The notes below the pieces were generated by a model, which searched no databases, was not told where the DNA came from, and worked only from the letters and a program-made list of their open reading frames with translations. From Propionispora hippei DSM 15287 (GTDB lineage Bacteria > Bacillota > Negativicutes > Propionisporales > Propionisporaceae), in assembly GCF_900141835.1 (NCBI RefSeq), contig NZ_FQZD01000041.1:1-33934 (forward strand): a stretch of DNA of 33,934 bases, given 5' to 3'. Position 1 is the stretch's first letter; every line of letters begins with the position of its first letter. This document shows positions 5,929 through 14,431 of the stretch, piece by piece. Both the position numbers and the translations under genes were made by a program.

Positions 5929-5953
5929 GACCCGTTGGGGTCTTTTAGTTTTT
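5927..5953 (+). terminator. Early terminator candidate right after P4
   Basis: AAGACCC (5927-5933) pairs with GGGTCTT (5938-5944), loop GTTG, followed by TTAGTTTTT. It marks the border between early and DNA metabolism genes, where T7 has its early terminator for host polymerase. For transcripts begun at P4 it would be a 5'-terminal hairpin. Confidence 0.7.
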
Positions 5954-5967
5954 CTAGGAGGTATGAA

Positions 5968-6492
5968 ATGGCACAAGCAAAGACTGAAACAAATCAAACA
6001 CCAAAAGAAACCCCGAAAGCAACACCAAAGCAGACCAAGAGTGATGCTCCGGTGCTGAAGGTCTTGAAGTTGAAACCAGAGGCCACGGTTCCTGAAAAGA
6101 AAACCAATGGCTCCTGCGGCTTAGACCTGCATGTACTGGACAACATTCCTGTCTTCCCTACGCATTTACGCAAGGAGGCATACGTTCTGCACACTGGACT
6201 AGCCTTTGAGATTCCTGAAGGCTACCATGTGGAAATTTACCTGCGGTCTTCAACTGGTAAGAACCGCAAATTACGCCTAGCAAATGGCACAGGAATCATT
6301 GACAGCGACTACAGAGGCGAAATCATGCTACTGGTCGAGAACGTGGGCCAAGATGTTGAACACGTTTTCCCCGGAGACCGTATCGCTCAGGCAATCCTTG
6401 TGAAAGACCCTGAGTTCACTATTGAGGTCGTAGAGTCCCTGTCAGACACCAAAAGAGGCAAAGGTGGCTTCGGCTCCACCGGAAAGAATTAA
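5968..6492 (+). CDS. dut: dUTPase (deoxyuridine 5'-triphosphate nucleotidohydrolase)
   Basis: 174 residues from ATG 5968 (AGGAGG 6 bases before). All five trimeric dUTPase motifs appear in order: SCGLDLHV, RSSTGKN, GTGIIDSDYRGEI, PGDRIAQAIL and RGKGGFGSTG, the last being the mobile tail that closes the active site. The first ~40 residues are a Thr/Lys/Pro-rich extension outside the domain. It hydrolyses dUTP to dUMP, preventing uracil incorporation and feeding the ThyX encoded at 15016. First gene after the tandem promoters P3/P4. Confidence 0.95.
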   Translation: MAQAKTETNQTPKETPKATPKQTKSDAPVLKVLKLKPEATVPEKKTNGSCGLDLHVLDNIPVFPTHLRKEAYVLHTGLAFEIPEGYHVEIYLRSSTGKNRKLRLANGTGIIDSDYRGEIMLLVENVGQDVEHVFPGDRIAQAILVKDPEFTIEVVESLSDTKRGKGGFGSTGKN

Positions 6493-6508
6493 GGAGGATG
6501 TATAAACA

Positions 6509-7120
6509 ATGGCAAAAGCAAATTTCAAACGTGTAACTTCCCCTCGTGGTGAGGCTCTGTATCCCTACCTGAAGGCTCCTGAAGTCTATGAAGGCGAAGA
6601 AGTGGGCTACACGATTCAGGTCAAGTTCTCCAAGGAGGACACTGATAAAGTCCTTGCGATTCTGGAAGAAGAACTGGAATCCGCTAAGAACTCCAGTGAG
6701 TTCAAAGGCAAACGCTGGTCTAAGGAGCCTCGTATGGGATTCCGTGAAGACCAGAATGGAGATATTGTCTTCAAGTTCAAAACTAAAGCAACTATCAAGA
6801 CAAAGGCCGGAGACATTGTGAAGCGCACAGTCCCGGTCTTTGATGCTAAAGGAAAGCCTGTGGATGTTACTATCGGCAATGGCTCGGTAGTCCGTGTGGC
6901 GTTCCAGATTGTACCTTATTGGAAATCCTCGACCAACAACGGCCTGTCCTTGTACCTCGATGCAGTCCAAGTCATCGAACTGGTTGAGTACAAAGGAGGC
7001 GGCAACGCTTCGTCCTTCGGCTTCGGTGAAGAAGATGGATTCGTTGGCAGTGATGCTACTCCGTTTGACGATGAAGAAGATGCTGTGACTCCGGGCGATG
7101 TTGGCGATGAGGAGTTCTAA
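6509..7120 (+). CDS. Single-stranded DNA-binding protein, T7 gp2.5-like
   Basis: A 203-residue protein (T7 gp2.5 is 232). The N-terminal start (KANFKRVTSPRGEALYPYLK), the VRVAFQIVPYW strand and the acidic tail with a terminal phenylalanine (GDEEF) match the gp2.5/DUF2815 family. The tail aromatic of T7 gp2.5 is needed to bind polymerase and helicase, and is kept here. It coats single-stranded DNA and coordinates gp4 and gp5. It lies between dut and endonuclease I, the T7 order. Confidence 0.9.
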   Translation: MAKANFKRVTSPRGEALYPYLKAPEVYEGEEVGYTIQVKFSKEDTDKVLAILEEELESAKNSSEFKGKRWSKEPRMGFREDQNGDIVFKFKTKATIKTKAGDIVKRTVPVFDAKGKPVDVTIGNGSVVRVAFQIVPYWKSSTNNGLSLYLDAVQVIELVEYKGGGNASSFGFGEEDGFVGSDATPFDDEEDAVTPGDVGDEEF

Positions 7121-7122
7121 TT

Positions 7123-7587
7123 TTGGCTACAAAGAGAACCTTTAGTCGCCGTGGTGGGTGGTCGGAACATGTCACGTCCACCTACCGCTCTGGCCTTGAA
7201 GAAGGTATTGCAGGACAACTTGAAAACGCCGGGGTTCCTGTGGCCTTTGAAAAGTATTACCTTGAGTACACTATCCCGGCAAGTGTCCATAAGTACACAC
7301 CGGACTTCCTGCTCCCTAACGGAATCATTGTCGAATCCAAGGGACTGTTTGAGTCCGAAGACCGAAAGAAACATCTCCTCGTCAAAGCACAATACCCACA
7401 CTTGGACATTAGGTTCATCTTCTCGAACCCCAACCAGAAACTCTACAAAGGTAGCCCTACGACTTATGCCATGTGGTGTGAGAAGTACGGCTTTTTGTAT
7501 GCTAAGAAGTTGATTCCTCTGGCGTGGCTCAAGGAGAAACCGAAAGATACTACCGGATTACAGACCAAGAAAGGAGGAAAATCGTGA
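7123..7587 (+). CDS. Endonuclease I, Holliday-junction resolvase (T7 gp3-like)
   Basis: 154 residues (T7 149) from a TTG start with GAGGAG 8 bases upstream; no ATG competes. The nuclease core is visible: LEEGIAGQLENAGVPVAFE, then YTPDFLLPNGIIVESKG and HLLVKAQYPHLDIRFIF, giving the E...PD...ExK pattern of the T7 enzyme. It resolves branched DNA before packaging and degrades host DNA. It ends in the coupling sequence GTGA shared with the next gene. Confidence 0.9.
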   Translation: MATKRTFSRRGGWSEHVTSTYRSGLEEGIAGQLENAGVPVAFEKYYLEYTIPASVHKYTPDFLLPNGIIVESKGLFESEDRKKHLLVKAQYPHLDIRFIFSNPNQKLYKGSPTTYAMWCEKYGFLYAKKLIPLAWLKEKPKDTTGLQTKKGGKS

Positions 7588-7919
7588 AGTTCAGGACTAG
7601 AAAATCCACGGACTTCCTGTATATCCACTTAAAGGACACAGGAGGTCTTTCCGTTCCTGAACTGCGTAGAGCGGCTCGTAAAGTAGGAAAACTGGATGTC
7701 GATTATCACTATGTAGTTCAGGACAATGGCGTGGTGGAACAAGGGAGGGAGCAATATGTAGTCGCTGGTTATGAGTTTGAGAACAGCGAGAATAGTATCT
7801 ACGTTCTGGTGGATACCGGAGAAAATGACCGTCTGAGCGATGCTCAAAAAGTGGCACTACAAGACCTTATGGATTCCATTTACGCAACTTATCCCAACGT
7901 AAAAACAATCATGGAGTAA
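7584..7919 (+). CDS. Truncated T7 lysozyme (gp3.5)-like protein, probably amidase-dead RNA polymerase regulator
   Basis: 111 residues from GTG 7584 (AAGGAGG 6 bases before), against 151 in T7 lysozyme. H15 (first zinc ligand of the amidase, T7 H17) and the DVDYHYVVQDNGVVEQGR block with Y41 are present. The chain then stops at YPNVKTIME, just before the region that in T7 carries the other two zinc ligands (H122, C130) and K128. The usual CSAT after the first histidine is also lost. The amidase should not work. T7 lysozyme also binds and inhibits T7 RNA polymerase, a function that does not need amidase activity, so a pure regulator is the likeliest reading. No remnant of the missing part lies downstream. 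Confidence 0.8.
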   Translation: MKFRTRKSTDFLYIHLKDTGGLSVPELRRAARKVGKLDVDYHYVVQDNGVVEQGREQYVVAGYEFENSENSIYVLVDTGENDRLSDAQKVALQDLMDSIYATYPNVKTIME

Positions 7920-7932
7920 AAGGAGGGAGACA

Positions 7933-9585
7933 ATGGAGGACTCAACAATAATCCGGGCGCACATCCCCTGCCCTGACTGCGGTTCAAGCGATGCCATGTG
8001 TGAGTATAGCGATGGTCATACCTTCTGCTTCTCCTGCGAGACACACCACCACGGCAACGACACTGAAACCAAAGGAGGCAATAAGACTGTGCGAAACCAC
8101 GAGGTCATACCATTGGACTCCCTCACTCTCGACTCATTGAGAGCAAGGGGAATAACCCAAGAAACATGCGCCAAGTACGGCTACTACAAGACCCGGATAA
8201 ACAATGAAATGGCCCAAGTCGCTTGCTATTATTCAGACAGCGGCGAACTCGTGGGCCAGAAAGTTCGCTTTAAGGACAAGCGGTTCTCTGTCCGTGGTGA
8301 AGTATCTGACCGATTCTTTGGGCAACACCTTTGGCACGGAGGCGGCAAGAAACTGGTCATCACAGAGGGAGAAATCGACTGTCTAACGGTGTCACAGGTT
8401 CAAGGTAACAAGTACCCTGTCGTTTCTATCCCTAACGGTGCGAAATCAGCCAAGAGAATCTTCAAGGCTCAGATGGAATGGCTCAATAGTTTTGAGCAAG
8501 TAATTGTCATGTTTGACATGGATGAGCGTGGACGTGAGGCTGTATCGGATGTCGAAGGGATTCTGAAACCGGGAAAACTCTACATCGCTACGTTACCACT
8601 GAAAGACCCAAACGAGTGCTTACTTAACGATCAAGCAGATGCAATCGTCAAAGCCATATGGAACGCCAAGGTCTATAAACCGGACGGAATTGTCAATGGT
8701 GCAGACCTTTGGAACGTACTGGAGAACGAGGAAGAGGAAGAAGAAGGATACTCTCTCCCTTGGGACATCGACCTCCAGAAGATGACTTTAGGACTCCGCA
8801 AAGGCGAACTCGTTGTCCTGACAGCAGGAACCGGAGTCGGCAAGACTACCTTTGTCCGTCAAATTGCTCATAACTTCGGGGTCAAACAGAACCTCAAGGT
8901 GGGCATGATGATGCTCGAAGAAAACGTCAAAAGAACTGCCAAAGGTCTCATGAGTATTGAGGCCGGGAAGCGGCTCCACATCAACCGTAAAGCGGTAACT
9001 CCCGAAGAGTACAAAGAAGCCTTTGAGAAAACCCTTGGAACTGGAAACTTTATCTTCCACGAACACTTTGGTTCTATCGAAGGTGACAACCTACTGAACA
9101 AAATGCGGTACATGGTAGTCGGTGAAGGATGTGACTTTATCATCCTCGACCATGTATCCATTGCGGTCTCCGGGCTTGAAGGAGACAACGAAAGGAAACT
9201 CATCGACATTTTGATGACCACTATGCGCTCTCTGGTAGAAGAAACCGGAGTTGGCTTGGTGGTCATTTCTCATCTTAAACGACCCGATGGGCAACAGTCC
9301 CATGAGGAAGGTGGCGTGACATCCCTGAGTCAACTCAGAGGTTCCGGGGCTATTGCTCAACTGGCAGACACGGTTATTGGTCTAGAGCGTAACCAACAAG
9401 CCGAAGGAAAAGAAAAGAACCTTGTCCGTATACGGCTCCTGAAGTGCCGCTTCACAGGCGAAACCGGTATTGCTGGATACCTTTGGTACAACAAGGAGAC
9501 TGACCGCTTAGAAGGCGTTGACAAACTTAGTGATTACCTTGAGGAAAACATAGACCTCGGAGATAACGAGGATACACCATTTTAA
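7933..9585 (+). CDS. DNA primase-helicase, T7 gp4-like
   Basis: A 550-residue protein (T7 566). N-terminal zinc ribbon CPDC...CFSC (about 14-41), TOPRIM primase domain with VITEGEIDCLTVSQ and VIVMFDMDERG, then a RecA-type helicase: Walker A AGTGVGKTT with K304, MMMLEENVKR, Walker B FIILDHVSI, VISHLKRP and the SQLRGSGAIAQLADTVIGL motif. The acidic C-terminal tail (ENIDLGDNEDTPF) ends with an aromatic residue like T7 gp4, which uses it to bind the polymerase. It unwinds the fork and makes primers for gp5. Confidence 0.96.
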   Translation: MEDSTIIRAHIPCPDCGSSDAMCEYSDGHTFCFSCETHHHGNDTETKGGNKTVRNHEVIPLDSLTLDSLRARGITQETCAKYGYYKTRINNEMAQVACYYSDSGELVGQKVRFKDKRFSVRGEVSDRFFGQHLWHGGGKKLVITEGEIDCLTVSQVQGNKYPVVSIPNGAKSAKRIFKAQMEWLNSFEQVIVMFDMDERGREAVSDVEGILKPGKLYIATLPLKDPNECLLNDQADAIVKAIWNAKVYKPDGIVNGADLWNVLENEEEEEEGYSLPWDIDLQKMTLGLRKGELVVLTAGTGVGKTTFVRQIAHNFGVKQNLKVGMMMLEENVKRTAKGLMSIEAGKRLHINRKAVTPEEYKEAFEKTLGTGNFIFHEHFGSIEGDNLLNKMRYMVVGEGCDFIILDHVSIAVSGLEGDNERKLIDILMTTMRSLVEETGVGLVVISHLKRPDGQQSHEEGGVTSLSQLRGSGAIAQLADTVIGLERNQQAEGKEKNLVRIRLLKCRFTGETGIAGYLWYNKETDRLEGVDKLSDYLEENIDLGDNEDTPF

Positions 9586-9599
9586 GGAGGATATTGATT

Positions 9600-9854
9600 A
9601 TGGAAAAGATTGAAAACATTGAGGAAATGATGGAGCAACTGGAAGAACTGCTGGCTCCGAAACTGCGGATTAAACTGGAGATTGGCTTCTTAGGTAACGT
9701 ATCTGGAGCGACAACTGAAATTCCGGTGGAACTATTGATGCAATCCAAGAACCCGAAGGCTCTTATGGCTGAAATTTTGGAAGAAATGCACGTTGGCATT
9801 ATGCGCCAACTGAAGACCGAATTGAAGAAAGAACTCGCTAAAATGGAGGAATAA
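9600..9854 (+). CDS. Small helical protein, unknown
   Basis: 84 residues from ATG 9600 (AAGGAGG 9 bases before). Rich in Glu, Lys and Leu: an N-terminal helix (IENIEEMMEQLEELLAP), a short sheet-like stretch (LRIKLEIGFLG) and a C-terminal charged helix. It is not recognised. It sits tightly between primase-helicase and nrdG, so it could be an accessory to either. Confidence 0.65.
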   Translation: MEKIENIEEMMEQLEELLAPKLRIKLEIGFLGNVSGATTEIPVELLMQSKNPKALMAEILEEMHVGIMRQLKTELKKELAKMEE

Positions 9855-9857
9855 ACC

Positions 9858-10352
9858 ATGTTGAAACTGCCTGTCGTGAACAAGGGCGTAACCCTTCAAG
9901 AAATTCCCGGAGAAATCTCCGTCTTCTTTGAACTCGGTAACTGCAAACAGAAATGCAAAGGCTGTCACAGTCCAATGCTCCAGATTCCTCTCGGTAAAGT
10001 CCATTGGACTGACATTGAGGAAATGGCCCACTATGCCGAAACGGAGAAAAGTAGAGGGGCCACCGCTATTGTTCTGATGGGTGGCACAACAAATGGCATA
10101 ACCTTCATTGACTTAATGAAGACCATTAAGCGGCTCTCAAAGGTACTCCCTGTGGGTATCTACTCCGGGGCCGCTGTTTCTTCTATCACTACATTATCCC
10201 TGAAGGCTATCCGCTCCCTCACCTGGCTCAAGGCCGGGGAATACCGGGAGGAACTCGGTGGTCTGAACTCAATGACCACCAACCAAAGATTCTATAAGCG
10301 AATCTCTGAGGATGAGTGGTCAGATATTACCGCAGTTTTCCCTAAAGATTAA
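9858..10352 (+). CDS. nrdG: Anaerobic ribonucleotide reductase activating protein (radical SAM)
   Basis: A 164-residue protein of normal NrdG size. The radical-SAM iron-sulfur site is C-x3-C-x2-C within NCKQKCKGCHSP, followed by the SAM-binding VLMGG turn. It uses S-adenosylmethionine to put the glycyl radical on NrdD, which is encoded next. It acts only without oxygen and therefore points to an anaerobic host environment. The stop codon TAA is the beginning of promoter P5, which gives NrdD additional transcription. Confidence 0.93.
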   Translation: MLKLPVVNKGVTLQEIPGEISVFFELGNCKQKCKGCHSPMLQIPLGKVHWTDIEEMAHYAETEKSRGATAIVLMGGTTNGITFIDLMKTIKRLSKVLPVGIYSGAAVSSITTLSLKAIRSLTWLKAGEYREELGGLNSMTTNQRFYKRISEDEWSDITAVFPKD

Positions 10353-10372
10353 TTGCGGCATATTACAGAGAA
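10350..10372 (+). promoter_or_regulatory. Phage RNA polymerase promoter P5
   Basis: TAATTGCGGCATATTACAG then AGAA. It starts on the nrdG stop codon and fires directly into nrdD. It is the only phage promoter I found between 5928 and 18128. Confidence 0.9.
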
Positions 10373-10395
10373 ATCTCAGAGAAAGGAGTATGTCG

Positions 10396-12237
10396 GTGCT
10401 TAATAAACTCACACCTGACCAAATCAACTCAAAAGTAGCGTTCATTGAGAACTACATCAAGGCCCAAAATGCGGCTGATGGTTCCCTCGTGGATGCTAAT
10501 GCAAACGTAACGCAAAAAGACATCGCAACGATGGAAACCGAATTATATAAATTCGAGACAATCCAACTGAATCGGGCTATCGTGTGTCATGAGTTGGAGA
10601 AGACGTTCGGTAAGGAATTGGCTGACCAGTACCTTGAGGACATCAAGAACCATCTCATTTACATCCACGATGAAACAAGCCTGAAGCCTTATTGCGTGTC
10701 TATCTCCATGTATCCCTTCTTATTTGAAGGCACTCGCAACATTGGAGGCACAAGTAAGGCTCCTAAGAACCTTCGCTCTTTCTGCGGTGCGTTCAATAAT
10801 CTGGTATATCAAGTGGCCTCTGGGTTCGCCGGGGCTGTAGCGACAGTCGAGTTCTTGATGTACTTTGACTACTTTGCTCGAAAATCTTATGGTGCTAACT
10901 ACCTTGAGACCAACCGCAAGGAAGTAGCCCAAGAACTACAAGGCGTAGTCTACACACTGAACCAACCTGCGGCGGCTCGTGGCAACCAGAGTGTATTCTG
11001 GAATATCTCCGTGTTCGATAAGTTCTACTTTGAGAGCCTATTCGGAACATTCTACTTCCCTGATGGAACTCAGCCTGTATGGGATTCATTAGAGAAGTTG
11101 CAGGAGTTCTTTATGGATTGGTTCCGGGTAGAGCGCACAAAAGAACTTTTGACTTTCCCGGTAGTGACAGCAGCCATGCTCATAGACCCAGAAGAAAAGA
11201 GACCTATGGACACTCGGTTCGAGGCTTATTGTGCCGAACAGATGTCAAAGGGTCTCTCTTTCTTTGTCTATATGAGCGATACTGCGGATTCGCTGGCTTC
11301 ATGTTGCAGACTCCGCAACGAACTGGCTGACAATGAGTTCTCGTATTCCTTGGGTGCTGGCGGCGTGTCCACTGGTTCCATTCAGGTAATTACCCTGAAT
11401 CTCAATCGCGCAGAACAGCGGTACATACGCTCTCAGTTGTACCCGGAGGACAAATTACGTCCTATCATTGAGCGCATCCATAAGTACCTCGTGGCTCATC
11501 GCAACATTCAAAAGAAACACCTTGAGGCCGGACTGCTCCCTGTCTATAAAGCAGGGTACATCAATATTGATAAGCAGTTCTGCACTATCGGAATTAACGG
11601 TGCTGTTGAGGCCGCTGAGTTCTACCGTGTGAGACCTAGCGACAACGAAGAGTATAAGAACTTTATTGGCAAACGCCTCAAACTCATCTACCAGATGAAC
11701 AAGGAAGCCTATAAGACCTATGGGTTCCGCTTCAACACTGAATTTGTCCCGGCTGAATCCTTGGGAGTAAAGAACGCTAAGTGGGACAAAGAGGATGGCC
11801 TGAAGGTAAAACGTGATTGTTACAACTCCTACTTCTACGCTGTGGAAGACCCGACTGTGTCCATTCTGGAGAAGATGGCTCTGCATGGCAAGGAGTTCAC
11901 ACAGTACCTCGATGGCGGCTCTGCGCTTCACTTGAACCTTGAGCAACTACCTACCGTTCCTGCGGCTATCGGCTTGATGAGAGCGGCGGCTAGACTTGGG
12001 GTGAACTATTGGACATTCAACACGCTCTCAACTATCTGCGATGCGTGTGACATTATCGACCCTCGGACTCTCTCGAAGTGTCCTAAGTGTGGGAAGAGTG
12101 ACCACTTGGATTATGCAACTCGTGTCATTGGCTACCTGAAGCGAGTCTCTTGTTTCTCGTCCGGTAGACAGAAAGAACACAGTAAACGACACTATGCCAT
12201 TATTGGCGCAAAACGTAAGGAGGATTATGAAATATGA
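10396..12237 (+). CDS. nrdD: Anaerobic ribonucleoside-triphosphate reductase
   Basis: 613 residues from GTG 10396. This start is chosen over ATG 10390 because AGGAG ends one base before that ATG but 7 bases before the GTG. Features: GGTSKAPKNLRSFCGAFNNL, SCCRLRNEL (catalytic cysteine region), a zinc ribbon of C548-x2-C551 and C562-x2-C565, and the glycyl-radical site RVIGYLKR with G579, close to G580 of the phage T4 enzyme. It reduces ribonucleoside triphosphates to deoxy forms, with formate as reductant in this class, supplying dNTPs for replication. There is no sign of intron or truncation. Confidence 0.95.
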   Translation: MLNKLTPDQINSKVAFIENYIKAQNAADGSLVDANANVTQKDIATMETELYKFETIQLNRAIVCHELEKTFGKELADQYLEDIKNHLIYIHDETSLKPYCVSISMYPFLFEGTRNIGGTSKAPKNLRSFCGAFNNLVYQVASGFAGAVATVEFLMYFDYFARKSYGANYLETNRKEVAQELQGVVYTLNQPAAARGNQSVFWNISVFDKFYFESLFGTFYFPDGTQPVWDSLEKLQEFFMDWFRVERTKELLTFPVVTAAMLIDPEEKRPMDTRFEAYCAEQMSKGLSFFVYMSDTADSLASCCRLRNELADNEFSYSLGAGGVSTGSIQVITLNLNRAEQRYIRSQLYPEDKLRPIIERIHKYLVAHRNIQKKHLEAGLLPVYKAGYINIDKQFCTIGINGAVEAAEFYRVRPSDNEEYKNFIGKRLKLIYQMNKEAYKTYGFRFNTEFVPAESLGVKNAKWDKEDGLKVKRDCYNSYFYAVEDPTVSILEKMALHGKEFTQYLDGGSALHLNLEQLPTVPAAIGLMRAAARLGVNYWTFNTLSTICDACDIIDPRTLSKCPKCGKSDHLDYATRVIGYLKRVSCFSSGRQKEHSKRHYAIIGAKRKEDYEI

Positions 12238-12542
12238 AAAAGTTACTGGCTTATAAAACCATTGAGCAAATCGAGGATGTCCTGAAGCGTGGAGATGAAA
12301 AGTGCGCTAAATACCTTGAGACCATTGAGAACGCAGTCAAGGCTATCGTGCTGTTTCCTTTCCGTGTGGAAGTGAAAATCATCAAAATCCGTCTAACCCT
12401 GACCGACAAGTATCTGGAAGGTAAGGCCAAGACCTGCGAGGCTATCTTAAAGAAACTCTCCTACGAACGTAAGAAAGTAGCCAAGGAGCAAATCGAGGCT
12501 CGCAAAATGCTGAAAGACCTGAGAAGTAAATACAACTATTAA
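12234..12542 (+). CDS. Basic coiled-coil protein, unknown
   Basis: 102 residues, starting in an ATGA overlap with the nrdD stop, so translationally coupled. The sequence is almost entirely helical, with heptad-like spacing and many lysines (KKLSYERKKVAKEQIEARK near the C-terminus). No motif is recognised. It lies between nrdD and the DNA polymerase gene; a DNA- or protein-bridging role would be a guess. Confidence 0.65.
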   Translation: MKKLLAYKTIEQIEDVLKRGDEKCAKYLETIENAVKAIVLFPFRVEVKIIKIRLTLTDKYLEGKAKTCEAILKKLSYERKKVAKEQIEARKMLKDLRSKYNY

Positions 12543-12556
12543 GGAGATGAACCAAC

Positions 12557-14431
12557 GTGCTAATCTTTGACTTAGAATCTAATGGCCTCTTGGATACATT
12601 GAGTCGTATCCATTGTATGGTCATCTCGGACGGTGTGAGTAGAACCCGGTATCGACCGGAAGATGTGGACGATGGTGTATACCGCCTGTTCAAAGCGATT
12701 GAAAATAATGAACCTATCTGCGGTCATAACATCATCGACTTTGACATCCCGGCGATTCAGAAGGTGTTCCCTTGGTTCATCATCCCTCGCAACAAACGTC
12801 ATCTTGTGGTTGACACGTTGGTTCTCTCCCGGCTTATCTACTCGAACATAAATGATATTGATGCTGGACTCATGCGTTCAGGGAAACTACCGGGGAAACT
12901 ATTCGGGAGTCACTCCTTGAAGGCTTGGGGTTATCGCTTGGGAGAATTAAAGGGAACCTACGCTGAAGACACCGAAGATGCTTGGGCCGTATTCAGCGAG
13001 GAAATGCTGGACTACAATGACCAAGACGTTGTAGTAACTGAGAAACTCTACAATAAATTAATAAGCAAAGAATATTCGACCGTTGCAATCCAACTGGAAC
13101 ATGAAGCCCAATGGCTGATGTCCCAACAGGAGCGCAACGGTTTTCCTTTTGATGAAGCAAAGGCAAGAGAACTGGAGGTTACTCTGCGTAGTCGAGCCGC
13201 TATCCTTGATGCTCAACTTCGCAAGGCTGTTCCTCCTATTCCTGACAAAATCTTTATTCCTAAGAAAGACAACAAGGCCAGAGGTTACAAGGCTGGAGTT
13301 CCGGTGCAAAAGTACAAAGACTTCAACCCAAACTCTCGCCAGCAAATCGAATGGATTATCACTAAGCACTTCGGGTATGTCCCGGATAATGAAGAGTTAT
13401 TCGATGATGAAGGCCGCACTCGCTTAAAAATTGATGATGTGACCTTCGGATACCTGAAGAACGATGAGGCCGCTCCAAAAGAAGTCCGGGAACTCTCGGC
13501 TATCTTCGAGGAGTACCTTATGGTGTCCAAGCGTCTCGGACAGTTGGCTGATGGAAAGCAAGCATGGCTCGGTTGTATAGGCGAAGATGGCAACATTCAC
13601 GGCTCCGTGAATCCCAATGGTGCTGTGACCGGACGTGCTACTCACAGTCAACCGAACGTGGCCCAAGTACCAAAAGTAGGCTCTCCATATGGGAAAGAGT
13701 GCCGGGAACTCTTCCGGGTTCCTAGAGGCTGGACACAGGCTGGTATAGATGCAAGCGGTCTGGAACTACGCTGTCTCGCTCACTTCCTGTTCCCTTATGA
13801 CAATGGGCATTATGCAGACACGGTAGTCAATGGTGACGTTCACACGTTGAACCAACAGGCCGCAGGGCTACCCACGAGGGACAACGCAAAGACCTTCATT
13901 TATGCGTTCCTCTATGGGGCCGGGGATGCCAAGATTGGAAAGATTGTCGGAGGCGATGCAAAAGATGGCAAGCGACTCAAGAGGGAGTTCCTCAAGAAAA
14001 CCCCGGCAATCGCTGAACTCAAGAAGGCCATTGAGAACGCTCTGATTGCAGAGTCACATCGTGGTCAAATCAAAAAGTGGAAACGCAGATACCTAAAAGG
14101 TCTTGATGGTCGCATCCTGCATGTGCGCTCCCTCCACTCTGCTCTTAATCTCCTACTGCAATCCGCAGGTGCGCTTATCTGCAAGAAATGGATTGTTCGC
14201 TTGGAGGAACGCTTGGTGGAACGCGGGCTGACTCATGGATGGGACGGAGACTTTGCGTATCTCGCTTGGGTACATGATGAGGTTCAAGTGGCTTGCCGCA
14301 CTAAAGAAATCGCTGAGATTGTTGTGGCTGAAGCACAGGAGGCTATGCGTGATGCTCAAGCGTTCTTTAAGTTCCGTACTCAATTAGATACCGAAGGAAA
14401 AATTGGGTATAACTGGAGTGATTGCCATTAA
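12557..14431 (+). CDS. DNA polymerase I-family replicative polymerase (T7 gp5-like) with minimal thioredoxin-binding region
   Basis: 624 residues from GTG 12557 (AAGGAG upstream; no ATG available). 3'-5' exonuclease: D5 and E7 in FDLESNG, GHNIIDFD (57-63), YNDQDV (153-158). Polymerase: the IHGSVNPNGAVTGRATH block (347-363), motif A GIDASGLELRCLAH (396-409), motif B RDNAKTFIYAFLYGAG (441-456) with the tyrosine that distinguishes T7 polymerase, motif C WVHDEVQVAC (571-580). It is 80 residues shorter than T7 gp5 (704). The gap falls largely at the thumb insertion that binds thioredoxin: only about 30 residues (PDKIFIPKKDNKARG onward, 229-255) precede FNPNSRQQI. It replicates the genome with gp4 and gp2.5. 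Confidence 0.95.
   Translation: MLIFDLESNGLLDTLSRIHCMVISDGVSRTRYRPEDVDDGVYRLFKAIENNEPICGHNIIDFDIPAIQKVFPWFIIPRNKRHLVVDTLVLSRLIYSNINDIDAGLMRSGKLPGKLFGSHSLKAWGYRLGELKGTYAEDTEDAWAVFSEEMLDYNDQDVVVTEKLYNKLISKEYSTVAIQLEHEAQWLMSQQERNGFPFDEAKARELEVTLRSRAAILDAQLRKAVPPIPDKIFIPKKDNKARGYKAGVPVQKYKDFNPNSRQQIEWIITKHFGYVPDNEELFDDEGRTRLKIDDVTFGYLKNDEAAPKEVRELSAIFEEYLMVSKRLGQLADGKQAWLGCIGEDGNIHGSVNPNGAVTGRATHSQPNVAQVPKVGSPYGKECRELFRVPRGWTQAGIDASGLELRCLAHFLFPYDNGHYADTVVNGDVHTLNQQAAGLPTRDNAKTFIYAFLYGAGDAKIGKIVGGDAKDGKRLKREFLKKTPAIAELKKAIENALIAESHRGQIKKWKRRYLKGLDGRILHVRSLHSALNLLLQSAGALICKKWIVRLEERLVERGLTHGWDGDFAYLAWVHDEVQVACRTKEIAEIVVAEAQEAMRDAQAFFKFRTQLDTEGKIGYNWSDCH

Noticed and set aside
10312-10395. Upstream extension of NrdD to an ATG at 10312
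   Set aside because: It would overlap nrdG and promoter P5 and has no ribosome site; GTG 10396 is well supported.
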